A stretch of DNA of 64,000 nt from Canna indica. Taxonomy: Eukaryota > Streptophyta > Magnoliopsida > Zingiberales > Cannaceae. Shown in pieces: positions 13,110 through 24,291 of the stretch (its first letter is position 1; every line of letters begins with the position of its first letter). The translations under genes were made by a program, and so were the position numbers. The DNA lies in assembly GCA_034359265.1 (NCBI GenBank), contig CP136890.1:81121501-81185500 (forward strand). The letters run 5' to 3'. Below the pieces are notes generated by a model. That model did no database searches. It had not been told where the DNA came from and worked only from the letters and a program-made list of their open reading frames with translations.

Positions 13110-14721
13110 TAGAAGACGCAAGGTTGCTCCGAGTATGCAAGTGGTAAACATTCTTGAATCTCGATTAATTATTGAGTTGTTGTTCAACATGGCTAATTTG
13201 GTGTTGTAATAATTATTATTAATTATATATGTATCATATATATGTATCATTTGTAGCAGCAATATAACCTGTAACTCTGTAACTTTAAGTTTGACCAAGT
13301 TAAATAGTAGCATATTGGTTTGTGTAACTGTGTTGCTCTTAATTTTAACAGTTCAATATTAACTATTTCTGTTATTTTTGTTATATATTAAATGTTAAAA
13401 ATACTAAGCATGCATTTTGTCACAACTATAGCTGTTATATATGATTATAGATTTATAGATCAGTTGTTATGTGGTTCTATTGAAATTTGGTTTAGTTTAT
13501 TTTTCCAAGAAATTCTATGGTTTGAACAAAGAAACATATATAGCTATTTAATACAATTTGAGAAATGACAATATACATATTTAATAAGATATTAGATGAA
13601 ATATTTTTTCTTTATATATATTAATTTCATTTCAACACGTCAGCAGAATTGATTTCCGAATATGAATACTCGTCGAAGTCGGCTATTTAAATTAGCTGGA
13701 ATTTAAAGATCGAGTTGAAAATTTATGTATTAATTTGTCCGCATTAGTAAAAATTTTTGGATCTCTAGCTCGTGGGTTTAGCTAGTTTAAAAAAGTTAAA
13801 ATTTTGTATATATATTTTGGGCAATATATGTCTGTTCACCCGTTCGCCCGCCTTGGTAAGCAAAATGACTTGCCTTCTCATGTCGGTGCAATTCCTCACA
13901 GAGACGAATAGACAACGAACCAGATGATCCTAAATCTTCAGTGTGCAAATCAAAGATATGGGAGGAGATGTTATCAGTGTTATAGCTGGCAAATTGCACC
14001 AGCTGATTCCTTGTTCATGTGGCTACGTATTTACCTACAATTAGGTTTTGCTTTATATGAGTTGAAGGCTCGAAGTTGCTTTAAATCTTCAAACGTACCA
14101 GAGGTAGTATTTTTCTATTTTACGCCAGATAGATAACTTGCTTAGTTTAACTTTCTTCATAACCATGATAGTGTTTTAAGAATATACGAACTAGTTAAGT
14201 CATTGTTTTAGCATGACAAGTAACTCGTTTTAGTCAAATAAGCCTATCTTTTTTTTTTTTAATGCTTTAGTTTGGTAGCAGCTTTCCAATTCATTTCAAA
14301 GTTGGCTGGCATTGTGAGAATGATACAATTTCTGCATAGTTTTTAGTTTGTATATATAACAAGTTACTCTTCTCTGTTTAGCTGCTTTTAACTATAATGA
14401 CAGGGAGGTAGTGAACTCTAAATTCCTGTTTGCATTAAGCACATAAATGAACAACACTAAAATTACAATTCCTGTACAAACTGATCGAAGAACACAGATA
14501 CCAGAATAGTCCTTCCATCTATTTGGTATAACACAAGCTAGTCAAAAGAATTCCCTAATTAAACAACTGTACTGCTTACAACTTCTTAACTTAATTCCCA
14601 CCCAATACATAAGCAAAGACTAGAAGATGAACAAATAATAAAAGAAGAAACAAGTAAAAAAGGTCTCAAATTATAGATTCGATCATTTGCAAAGTATATA
14701 ATTAGAGGCATTAAATTACGT
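13110..14721. other. AT-rich intergenic region and 3' flank of the DUF716 gene
   Basis: No supported gene. Short open frames at 13796-14136 on both strands have no family signature. The part next to 14721 should hold the 3' untranslated region of the minus-strand DUF716 gene. Confidence 0.4.
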
Positions 14722-15666
14722 TTACCTCTCAAGATCAATGGCCTCGAATCCTTTCCCCATGTGAACAAAGCTCTCGGATTCCATTAGCTTTTTGTTTGAC
14801 TTCGGAAAAAATTCCACTTCTTCTTCTTCTTCTTCGGTTGACTCGCCCTTCACTAAAGGCAGGTACTGCGGTTCCTCGGGAAACACCTTGGATAGCAACA
14901 CGTAGAGCAGCATGGAGAACACGGCCATGGCGGTCATGCACCAGCTGAACTGGAGGTTGACGAGTGACTTGGCCCGGTGGAGCGCCTCGTCGCTGCGGCA
15001 GCGGACGACGAAGTGGCCGTCCTCCGGGTTCATGAAGCAGCCCTTGGCGATGAGTCCCGGCGTCCACAGCATGCAGCCCATGACGACGAACCACGCGCCC
15101 TGGAACGCGATGCTAGCCGAGCGGACGTAGCTCACCGCGAAGCTCCGCGGCCGTGCGACGCCTGCGACGGTCGTGGCGAGCGATACGGCGATGACGGCCT
15201 GCAGCAGCCAGTGGTACTGGCCCTCGACGCCCATGTGGTCGGCGGAGTGGAGGTGGAAGATGAGCAGCTGCTGCGCGAAGGCGGCGGCGGCCAGCAGCAG
15301 CGTCATCTCGTCGCGGAGCCGCGACTGCGCGCGGTCGAGGGCGATGGCGAAGGCGGCATAGACGAGGAGCGCAAGCGAGATGGAGGCGTGCTCGAAGTTG
15401 TGGAGGTGGTTGGTAGGGATGGTGCCGTCAGCGTCGAAGGGCTGGTGGGCGGCCGGGCCGATGACGAGTTCCATGGAGATGGAAGCGAGGCTGCCGAGTA
15501 TGACGAGGTAGAGCTCGAGGTGGCGAAGCTTGGAGGTGGGAAACCATGGAGGGGCGTAGTAGGAGCTGGGTTTCATGGAGTAGAGCTTGATGTGGTTGAA
15601 GAGGTGCCACAACCCGATCACCAGGAAGCCGACGCCTGGTGCAACGTGACCTACCAAGGTCCCCAT
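14722..15666 (-). CDS. DUF716 / TMEM45-like multi-pass membrane protein
   Basis: A single exon encoding 314 residues from the ATG at 15666 (MGTLVGHVAPGVGFLVIG). The family (PF04819, TMEM45-like) has about seven membrane helices and no established biochemical activity. Seen here: GFLVIGLWHLFNHI near the N-terminus, PPWFP, the conserved HNFEHASISLALLVYAA, LLIFHLHSADHMGVEGQYH, an Ala/Val-rich helix, SIAFQGAWFVVMGCMLW, and SLVNLQFSWCMTAMAVFSM. A cytosolic acidic tail with a Glu run (EEEEEEVEFF) follows, ending IDLER. The histidines in the third and fourth helices are kept. The longer frame to 15891 would add a leader of Ser-Leu repeats translated from the (GA)n leader and is not favoured. Third positions are strongly GC-rich, unlike the AT-rich flanks. 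Confidence 0.9.
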   Translation of the reverse strand: MGTLVGHVAPGVGFLVIGLWHLFNHIKLYSMKPSSYYAPPWFPTSKLRHLELYLVILGSLASISMELVIGPAAHQPFDADGTIPTNHLHNFEHASISLALLVYAAFAIALDRAQSRLRDEMTLLLAAAAFAQQLLIFHLHSADHMGVEGQYHWLLQAVIAVSLATTVAGVARPRSFAVSYVRSASIAFQGAWFVVMGCMLWTPGLIAKGCFMNPEDGHFVVRCRSDEALHRAKSLVNLQFSWCMTAMAVFSMLLYVLLSKVFPEEPQYLPLVKGESTEEEEEEVEFFPKSNKKLMESESFVHMGKGFEAIDLER

Positions 15667-15730
15667 GGGAATGCAAAGAAAGCTTCTTCTTAATTTGGAG
15701 TACGGAGATGCAAGGTTATAGAAGGAGAAG

Positions 15731-15731
<1 letters not shown>

Positions 15732-15774
<43 letters not shown>
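15732..15774 (-). repeat. (GA)n/(CT)n microsatellite in the DUF716 leader
   Basis: An uninterrupted AG dinucleotide run of about 43 bp, 65 bp upstream of the ATG. On the coding strand it is a (CT)n tract, a common feature of plant 5' leaders and core promoters (Y-patch or GAGA-type). Confidence 0.9.
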
Positions 15775-15776
<2 letters not shown>

Positions 15777-15810
15777 GATGGGGAAAAATGGAGGTGAGGT
15801 TTGTGGGGGT

Positions 15811-15816
15811 TTTAAA
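15811..15816 (-). promoter_or_regulatory. Candidate TATA-like box for the DUF716 gene
   Basis: TTTAAA lies upstream of the (CT)n leader on the minus strand, about 145 bp before the ATG. Tentative, motif only. Confidence 0.3.
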
Positions 15817-16439
15817 GTGGGAGAAGGGAGTCTCCGGAGGATTCCCGAAGAGTTTAAGGTTGAAACTAAAAGTAAAAGCTTCCATATGCATGAGTGAATC
15901 TTAATGCCAGTGAATTTTGTAGGTTTTCTAGAAGATAAGGCCACAATCTTTGAATTTTCGTTAACAATTTAATCATAAACAGTATTTTATGATTTATTGC
16001 TAAAATTATAAATACTTTAATTGCTAAAGTTAATGTCTATTATGATATACTCAAGTTGCCTTCCAATTATATTAATTAATTTAATATATTTTAAGATAAA
16101 TTTATAGGTGTGTTTGTAATTGACAATCAGAGTCTTTTCTTTTTCTATTTTTTTACCAAAAATATATTAAAACATTATTAATAAAAAAACTAGGAAGAAC
16201 AATCCTCATAAGTGATTTTAATTATACAAATCTGGAGTTCATTGATCCTGCCATAAAAAAAGAATTCTTAGACGTCAACGCATATTGCTTTGTTTTTCTT
16301 CAGGTCGAATGTTCTGGAACTTCAAACTACTAATGGAATTTGTCAATATCAAAATATCAATAATTAAATTCTTGATAAATCAAAAGAGATCAACCAAGCT
16401 TAGAGTTTGACTAATGATAATATTTTCATACTTCATTTG

Positions 16440-17145
16440 GGTAGCGAAACTAATTAAGAGCATATTGAACAGCCATAGCTTCACTAAAAAGAAAAAAAAA
16501 ACCATTATCATTAACAGAAGCTTTAGCCGCAATAATGAGTAGAACTAATTCTACAAATAAACCCAAATGCATAGTGTCCATCATCAAATTAAAGCACAAT
16601 CAGTGTTAAACTTAAAACAATTTAACGGATGCAGCACCCAAATATTTCTAGGATTAGATTTAACCGATCGAAGTCCCCTCATTAGACCGAGGTATATCAG
16701 CATAGTTTATAATAACAACTAGAATCTTAGCAAAAATTAATAAAACAATGGTATTTGATAATTTAAAAATAGTCTGATTTCAAGAGCGTTAGATATAATA
16801 CAAACTATTTAGACATAATACAATTTCGATATCCGAAGCAAATCACACGTTAACCACATCCCGATGCATAGTATTTGAATACAAAGTATTTAAACCGGCA
16901 TGAGAAACCCAAAATCGACCATTAATAAGCTTTCAAATTTTCTGAGCTACCTCACAATCCTGAAGAGGATGAGCGATGCTCTTAAGCTAGCTACCGCAAC
17001 TAGAGCACATAGGAGAGCCTATGACGATGAACATTGACAATCCACAATTGGTAGTATATCATAGAAAAACTTCCACGCAAAATGCTTGACCTTGGGGTCA
17101 ATTAATTGGAAGTTCCCAGATGGCATACCACCTGGGGAAATGTTC
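16440..17145 (-). pseudogene. LINE relic: RNase H and zf-RVT pieces
   Basis: On the minus strand, 17145-16960 keeps the zinc-finger-RVT motif DPKVKHFAWKFFYDILP, usual between reverse transcriptase and RNase H in plant LINEs. Further on, around 16485-16458, SEAMAVQYALN matches the EA-x-A helix of RVT_3. Stops and frameshifts interrupt throughout. A different copy from 2342-2764. Confidence 0.6.
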
Positions 17146-17750
17146 AGATTCAAAGCCACAAATTAACCACACAATATATTTATGGGCAAATTTTGAATTA
17201 ACAAAACCACTATTTTCTAGTCATCAAAACCAATTATCATAATTGGGTCTCATAACCAAATATATGATGCAATAGATTTGAATTCCAACAATTACCAATG
17301 ATCAATTAAATTTTTTTATTTTTCAATCATTCTATTTTTTGGTATGATAAATTGGTCGTTTTTGATGTTTGGTAATATTATAATGATAATTTATTTTACC
17401 ACAAGATAGATTTATTATTTAGGAATAAAAAACTAAATTTATATATAATTAATTGGTTATTTCCCATTCACTTTAAAGAATGATGTCTTTCCTTGCATCG
17501 TGAGAGAGGTTGACTTCCCCGGAGAAATTAAAATAATAGTCTACTTGTATTCTTGGCCTCGTGTATACTTTGACTCTTTAAGGGCTTTTTCTTCTTTGCC
17601 ACGCAACATGACCACGGCTTTAAAGTTAGTGATCAACACACGCAGCTTTAATTTGTTCTATGACTCACCTAAATCTTTCTCCATCAGTAGCCGCCTCTTG
17701 CTATATATAAATCTTGATGTTACATCTATTTATAAACGTAGGGATGAATC
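17146..17750. other. Spacer between LINE and Copia relics
   Basis: AT-rich. A 157-codon open frame begins at 17500 but has no recognisable domain and runs into the Copia LTR, so it is not called. Confidence 0.4.
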
Positions 17751-17759
17751 GTCTAACAA

Positions 17760-19175
17760 AATAACAAAGAAAAAATATATAGAAAAGAGAACATATATAA
17801 GATTTACGTGGTTCAGGACAGCGATGTATCGTCCGTACATTCACGAGCAAAGGAGGAACAGATCTTTACTATTCACCAAGAACACAAGTACAGAGAGAGG
17901 AAAAACCTTACCCCCAAAATACAGATCTCACAACGGCTGCTGCGAACCGCTCTCCAATCCTATAAATACATAATAATCCTAAACAGGTCGAGTTACAACA
18001 TAATGAGTTAGATAGTCCGTACCGCGGGGGGCTCTCCCCCCGGCACACCCCATAAGACAGGGTGCTCGATGTGGTGTCGAGCCCTCCGCGCCGGCTCGAT
18101 ATTACAAATTCAAGACACATCCAACAAATCTCCACCTTGGCTTGAATTTTCTGTAGCTCCTCATGTCCTCCTTTGCCAAAATAGCTCTGTGGGCCTAGCT
18201 CGTTTTTTGTAGAATACCAACCAGGCCCAAGCAACGCTCGAACTTGGCTATGGGAAGACTCTTCGTCATCATATCTGCTGGATTCTCATGAGTACTGATC
18301 TTCTGAACCTGAATATCCCCTTGAGCTATAACATTACGAATAAAGTGATACCTCACATCAATATGCTTCGTCCTCTCATGATGCATCTGATCCTTAGTGA
18401 GATGTATGACACTCTGACTATCGCAGTAGATAACAGTTGTCTCATTCTCTGTGAAAAGTTCTCCAAGTAGTCCTCTCAACCAAATGGCCTCCTTCACAGC
18501 TTCAGAGACTGCCATGAACTCTGCCTTTGTGGTAGATAATGCACTGTAGCATGTAAAGTTGTCTTCCAACTAATGACACAATCACCAATAGTGAACAAAT
18601 AATCTATGAGAGATCGCCTTTTATCCAAATCTCCTGTAAAATCTGAGTCAACATAGCCAACCAAACTCATTGAGCTTTTACCGAACTCCAAACAAACATC
18701 ATGAGTACCCTTTAAGTATCTCAAAATCCACTTAACTGCTTGCCAATGACATTTACCAGGACAATACATATATCTACTAACGACATTGACAGCATGAGAT
18801 ATATCTGGACGAGTACATACCATTGCATACATAAGACTGCCAATTGCACTTGAGTAAAGAACTCTTTCCATATAGAAAGAAAGGAGAACACACACAAGAT
18901 TTACGTGGTTCGGGACAGCGATGTGCCGTCCGTACATCCACAGGTAAAGGAGGAGCAGATCTTTACTATTCACCAAGAACACAAGTACAGAGAGAGAGAG
19001 AAAAAACCCTAGCCCCAAAATACAGATCTCACAATGGCTGCTACGAACCGCTCTCCAATCCTATAAATACATAATAACCCTAAACGAGCCGGGTTACAAC
19101 ATAACGGGTTGGATAGTCCGTACCGCAGGGGGCTCCTCCCCTCTGCGCCGGCCCGATATTATAAATTCAAGACAC
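17760..19175 (-). mobile_element. Internally deleted Copia retrotransposon
   Basis: Two LTR copies face the same way, about 17778-18133 and 18868-19173, sharing AGATTTACGTGGTTC, CACCAAGAACACAAGTACAG, CTCTCCAATCCTATAAATAC and AAATTCAAGACACAT. Between them only the end of pol survives, on the minus strand, and it abuts the upstream LTR directly. Gag, protease, integrase and most of the reverse transcriptase are missing. The left LTR ends TGTTGGATGTGTCTTGAATTT on the minus strand, a usual Copia LTR start. Confidence 0.8.
18195..18870 (-). pseudogene. Copia pol 3' end: RT tail and RNase H
   Basis: Reading 18870 to 18195 the frame shows YAMVCTRPDISHAVNVVSRY and QAVKWILRYLKGT (RT tail, RVT_2), LVGYVDSDFTGDLDKRRS (RNase H start), then after a frameshift near 18550 [28 protein letters not shown] and [13 protein letters not shown]. 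These are diagnostic of Copia. It is broken by the frameshift and the missing 5' part. Confidence 0.85.
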
Positions 19176-19399
19176 ATTTTAAGAGGCATTTGATTCTATA
19201 TAAATGTAAATACTATAAAAAAAAATATTTACATGTAAAAGAAATTGCCCACAAACAAAAGTTGCACTCTACTATTTAGTTGCCGTAAATAGATTTATAA
19301 CTTATATTTACAAATATTTAATTGACCACAAATTAAAAAGAGAGACTATTACGATCCAACGAGAGATTGTCAGAAGTGATTGGAAAGTACTATTGCGAG

Positions 19400-19867
19400 T
19401 AGGGGTGACAACAAATCAGATATGGTACAAATACTGCATTATCCGTATCCGCACTATATCCGCTACGGATATGAATATAAATATCCATAATTTAATAAAA
19501 ATAAAAATATGTATTGGCACCGTATCCGTATTGGCACCGTGTTTAATAAAAATATATTAAAATAATATATTTAATTAAGAAAATCAATAAATTACCAATT
19601 TATTTATCCATAATTTAAAATATACTTGACATGAAATTACCATAGAGTCCTTATATATGTTAATAACTTATATGGATAAAATAGTAATTCAAAGACGCGG
19701 ATAGACGGTGCGGATCCATAGTCATATCCGTATCCGCGCCGTATCCACGCGGATATAAATTTTTTAAATCTGTATCCGTATTCATATTTATTTTTACTTG
19801 TGGATATGGATCATATATGATATAGATACGATTTTTAGTTAGCGGATGCAGATAAAATTGCCACCCA
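19400..19867. mobile_element. hAT-type MITE with 'GGATA' subterminal words
   Basis: It begins TAGGGGTGACAAC and ends AAAATTGCCACCCAA. Both flanks are rich in TATCCGTATCCGC or its complement. I could not find a matching 8-bp duplication, so the edges are approximate. Confidence 0.5.
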
Positions 19868-20099
19868 ATGTGTTAGACCCAGAACTAGAACAAATTTTAA
19901 TTTTCTTATTTTTTTAAAGAATTCTACCTGAATTTAATTCGAATCTATCTGTAACTCATACCCAATCAAATAGGTTTCAATTGATTCTATTCGATATTCG
20001 TGCACACCCTTATAAATTAATATTGAGCCCCTTGTGAACTTTGACAAATTGCTTCACCATCCCTCGTGATGGGCCTCCGATGCCTACACCAAGGTTTAA

Positions 20100-20240
20100 A
20101 ATCTCGGTACCGGTACCAGTTTCGGTCATCGGCCGGTACCGGTTTCGGTCACTGGCCGGTACCGGTTTCGGTCACCAGCCGGTACCGGTACATACCGGTA
20201 CCGTACCGTACCGACACACGGTACGTACCGGTATGGAAAA
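20100..20240. repeat. hAT-1 left subterminal GGTACCGG array
   Basis: Tandem copies of about 24 bp, CGGTACCGGTTTCGGTCA-like, partly self-complementary. Such arrays are the usual transposase binding region in hAT elements; that role is inferred. Confidence 0.65.
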
Positions 20241-20700
20241 TGCATACCGGCCGGTTGGTTTTTTTTTTTTTAAGAATTAACTCTAATTCTCCAATAACAC
20301 ATAACTGATGAAGAAATGCTTAAAATTAATATTCAAATGTCAAATTCATAAATACAATTTTTAAAATGCGGACGAATGACGTCTGTCGTACCCATACATA
20401 TCTTCGGCTTCGGGACATACACGGCTAAGGTCAACACTGTAGTTCTCTAATGCCCATATTTAGAAATTTTCCCATGGCATAATGCTTTGGTATCCATTAT
20501 ACCACATTGACATTAGCGTTTCTTTGTTGGGTTTCCAAGAACTAGACCCTGTATCATCAGTTGAGTAGCTAGGTACTGGATACAAAGTAGGTGGATTCAG
20601 AAACCTCTTGCAAACTACTCATCATATCGTGATGGTAATCTTGCAAAGCTGTCGGTCCACCTCTTCGACGCGAGCCTCTCTTCTTGTACACCTGAGTTGT

Positions 20701-23681
20701 TTATCCGGTACTAGCACCACGGTCATCATCTTGGGTGGCGTGATCGAAGTATTGCTCATTTGTCCATGGATCATCATATGACAATGTTGATGGCACGACG
20801 GTGTCTTCTCCACCAGCTCCATCATCATCATCATCTCCTTCGTCTTTTGTGCTGCTACTGCTATGAATGGAGGGCTCGTCTTCTTCGTCCTCTTCTGCTT
20901 CTGCAATCGCTTCCAAAGGATCAATTGGTCGTTTACCTTTGGCTTTGTCTTTTGCCTTTGAAGGTGTTGCCTTCTTTTTTCCCTTTGATCGGGAAGATGG
21001 AGAGTCTGATTTGGATCGGCGTCTTGCTTGCCGAATTCGTTGAGAGTCCAAGGGAGTAATGGCTATGTCTTCTGGTTGGCTCTCAGACTCAAGTGCATCA
21101 GATATAATTGGTGAAGGCTGAGGTGGTTCGCCTGGTTCATCAAGAAGAGGCTGGTCGCTCTCCATTGCACTCCACCAATTAATTATCGGGTCCGTATCGT
21201 CTTGGACGAACTCAACATCGAGCGGATCTACATGTCGAATATCTTCGTTTTGTAATGTCCGCATTCGAAGCCGCATGTTGTAATGAACATATACTAGCTT
21301 CTCTAATCGGGCATATGAAAGCCGATTGTGCGGCTTGGTATGAATTAAGGAGAAGGTCGACCAATTTCTCTCGCATCCACTTGCTGATGTGGTTTGCGAG
21401 AGGATACATGTTGCAATCTTCCGAAGAGTCGGATCTTCGATTCCAAATTGCAACCACCATTCAACTGCAATAGATTTAAAATTGATTTTAGTAACGAGAT
21501 TACCAATTTTATAATTAATAAATAAATTAAAAAAAATTATATCTATCTGGATCCATAGAATCTCGGCACGATATTGCAAATGGATCTCTGAAATTGCCAC
21601 TTGAATCTCGAAAATATTTTGATTCATTTAGAGCTTGTGCCGCTTCTCTGGTTGTTGCCGACATTCGTTGTATGACCTTGCGAAGCGGATATAAGAAACT
21701 ATTCGTCGTTCCAAGATCATATCGATACTGGTATGCGGGATTTAAATAATACGCTACAAAAAATTATCAATTTAATAAGTAATTTAGCATAATGAATTAA
21801 AATTAAATAAATTTTAGAAAATTAAATAAAAAATTACCCGCGATGTGTATGTCACGACCCATTTGATCCTCCCACCTCTGGGAGATAATGTCGATGAAGG
21901 GTTTATACTTGGTCTCCAAAATCAACACCCTCTTGATTTCTTTTTGTGCTTGATGGATGTAGTAGTAGAGATGACCCATTTGAGGTGTCTTTTCCATCTC
22001 CACCTGTTGTAGAACCTTGTACAATGGTTCTACGGCGACGACTATCTCCGCAACGTGATCCCAAAACCGCGTGTTGAGGACGTTCTTCTCGGTATGCTTT
22101 CCATCATTAGTTCCGACATATCTTGATGTAGACCATTCCTCACTCGTAAACATTGATTGAAGGCCCGCCTTACGTTGTTGGAGCGACCTTAATGCGATGA
22201 AATTGGTTGCAAAACGAGTCGCTCCCGGTCGAAGAATTTCACCTAAAATATGAAATTATTATTAGTAATTATCACATAAACTAATTAATAAATAAATACT
22301 ATAAATTATTTTTAAAAAAATACCTTATGTAAATTTTCTCATAAGGGCGTGTACCCATGTGTGGTTGTATATGAAGCGCGTAATTTGTTGCCCCTTTTTT
22401 ACCGTCTTATTCACCATCGATATATCACTGATATCTTTCATCATTAGGTCTACACAATGCGCTGCACATGGAGTCCAATATATGTGAGAATAATCCATTT
22501 CAATTATCTCACCAGCCCTTTTGAAATTAGCTCCGTTGTCGGTTATAATTTGAACAAAGTTCTCGGGTCCATTCTCCTCGATCACCTCCTTCATCAGCTT
22601 CGAGATGTAGAGAGAACTATGGACTTCATCAGATGCGTTCACCGACTTGTGATAGATAACCCTCCTGTTGCAATAGATGAGGAAGTTGATGATGCTCATT
22701 CGGGTTGGACCGGTCCAACTATCGCACATCAAAGTGCATCCGTAATCCTCCCATTGCCGCTTGATTCTGTCGATCCATTGATTTATTTCCTTGACCTCTT
22801 CTTCAAGGAAAGGTCCTGAAATTTCATACGGAGTTGGAGGGGTAATACCTGGGCCTACCTTTTGGATGGTAGACACCATAGTTCGGTAGTACGTGTTGTT
22901 GGTTGCATTTGCGGGAATCCGGCTGAAGTGGAACCATTTGGAGATGGCTTTTCCCAACTCCCACTTCTTCGACTTGCCGTACATATCGTCTATGCGTTGT
23001 TGCTTTGCCGATGAAGGAGGAAATGCCCTGGGATCAAGATCAGAAATATCAACATTAGTTCTCCTACCACTTGCTCCGAGGTTTGTGAAGAATCCACGAA
23101 GGCCTCCTCTGCTGCTTCCTTTGCTCTGAGTTTGAGGTGCTCTCATGCTAGAACTCCGACCAATATAAGGCCCGGAGGGAATTGGACCGCTTCGGTCCAT
23201 TGCTCCGGCAGCCAAAGTTGAGCCGACGCTGCTTATCCCACCGCTGCCACTGCCGCCGCCATATTCGAATTGAGATCCGGGATAATACATCCGTTCTCGT
23301 TCGAATTCAGCATGCTCCAATGAAGCTCGGATGCCGGCTTCAAGTTCCGGATCCTTGTCGTTATCGCCACCTCGAGCCTCATAATGGCCACCGCTGACAT
23401 CTTGGGTAGCTCGTCGGTCGAACTCGATCGGCTTGTTGAGCTGCAGTCTTAAGACGTTGCTCCTTCTTGTTGTTGAGTTGCGCTTGGAACATCTTCCGGA
23501 CTTCGGCTGGTACTTTGGCGCAATTGACGACGTCGGGATATCTTCCGGCCAAGTGTTGCTTCAATCGAGTGATGCCTCCACCACGTGAAATCATATTACA
23601 GTGGTGGCATTGCCAGTGATGAGCCTTCTCCAACCGAGTACCGTGCTGCCATGCGGGGTCGGCTTGAGATTTCGGCGCCAT
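20701..23681 (-). pseudogene. hAT-1 transposase (BED / DUF659 / dimerisation), one apparent frameshift
   Basis: From the ATG at 23681: MAPKSQADPAWQHG, then a BED zinc finger (WQCHHCNMISRGGGITRLKQH). A Gly/Ser-rich linker leads to the DUF659 catalytic core with CTLMCDSWTGPTR, NVDISDLDP upstream, VQIITDNGANFKRAG and IYWTPCAAHCVDLMMKDI. After short introns (near 22254-22321, 21756-21838 and 21462-21560) comes the C-terminal dimerisation region (EWWLQFGIEDPTLRKIA, ERNWSTFSLIHTKPHNRL) and an acidic/basic low-complexity tail. The BED frame and the DUF659 frame do not join: a one-base shift appears near 23430. Otherwise it is intact, so activity may have been lost recently, or the break may be an assembly error. 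Confidence 0.8.
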
Positions 23682-23829
23682 TTCGATAGAATTTCGACGT
23701 AGAAATTAATAAAGAGAGAGATTGAGAGAGATTGAGAATTTAGATGGGTAGAGGAGTGAGTGAGGATGAAAGAAGTATTTTGGGGGCTTTATATAGCCCC
23801 CAAAATAATCCAAATCTGCCCCAAACGGC

Positions 23830-24180
23830 TATAGAGCCGTTTGGGGTCACTATTGATCATACCGGGCGGTATACCGCCCGATATGCATGTAATACCGCCC
23901 GATTTGGGCGGTATGATTCCCCATGTGGCAAGGCTGTCGGCCACAGAGCCGTTGGCAACGCCAACGATATTGGCGTGACATACCGCACGGTATTGCCCAT
24001 ACCGGGCGGTATGAGCATATACCGCCCATACTGGGCGGTATATCGCATCATACCGCTATATACCGCCCGGTATACATAATATACCCGGTTTTTTTTAAAA
24101 CCGGGTATATCGAATACCGGAAATCTTAAAAATCGGTATATACCGGCCGATATATATCGTTTCGGGCGGTATTTTAAACC
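23830..24180. repeat. hAT-1 right subterminal TACCGCCC array
   Basis: Repeated, often palindromic words such as ATACCGCCCGATATGGGCGGTAT in the transposase 5' flank. Several hairpins are possible. Likely transposase-binding sites, by analogy with other hATs. Confidence 0.65.
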
Positions 24181-24291
24181 TTAGCCTACACCACGAACAG
24201 GCCCTGCACGCTACGTGTCGAAGCTCCTCCTACCTTCTGCGCTTCGTTTCTTACACTCGCGCGGCCGCTCTTCTCTTTGCCCTCTTCGTTC

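Larger units (their letters stand above)
20090..24183 (-). mobile_element. hAT-1: near-complete 4.1-kb hAT transposon
   Basis: The left tip CAAGGTTTAAAAT matches the right tip (reverse complement TAAGGTTTAAAAT) with one mismatch, and a perfect 8-bp duplication GCCTACAC flanks it (20082-20089, 24184-24191). Subterminal regions are dense in GGTACCGG words on the left and TACCGCCC/GGGCGGTA words on the right. The minus strand carries a BED-finger / DUF659 / hAT-dimerisation transposase. The right end lies 101 bp before the PPR start codon. Confidence 0.9.

Noticed and set aside
12522..13209. Overlapping frames in the GC-rich 12.5-13.2 kb tract
   Set aside because: Present on both strands and in several phases of a repetitive GCCTTCG tract; no domain or splice structure.
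14977..15693. 238-codon + strand frame opposite the DUF716 gene
   Set aside because: Antisense shadow of a GC3-rich gene; its sequence is Glu/Gly/Val-rich and has no domain.
15667..15891. N-terminal extension of the DUF716 protein (389-residue frame)
   Set aside because: The added residues are mostly a Ser-Leu run read from the (CT)n leader. The DUF716 domain begins cleanly at MGTLVGH, the usual start for the family.
24277..24291. Earlier start for the PPR protein
   Set aside because: The frame opens with TTG; the first ATG in frame is at 24292 and gives a plausible transit peptide.
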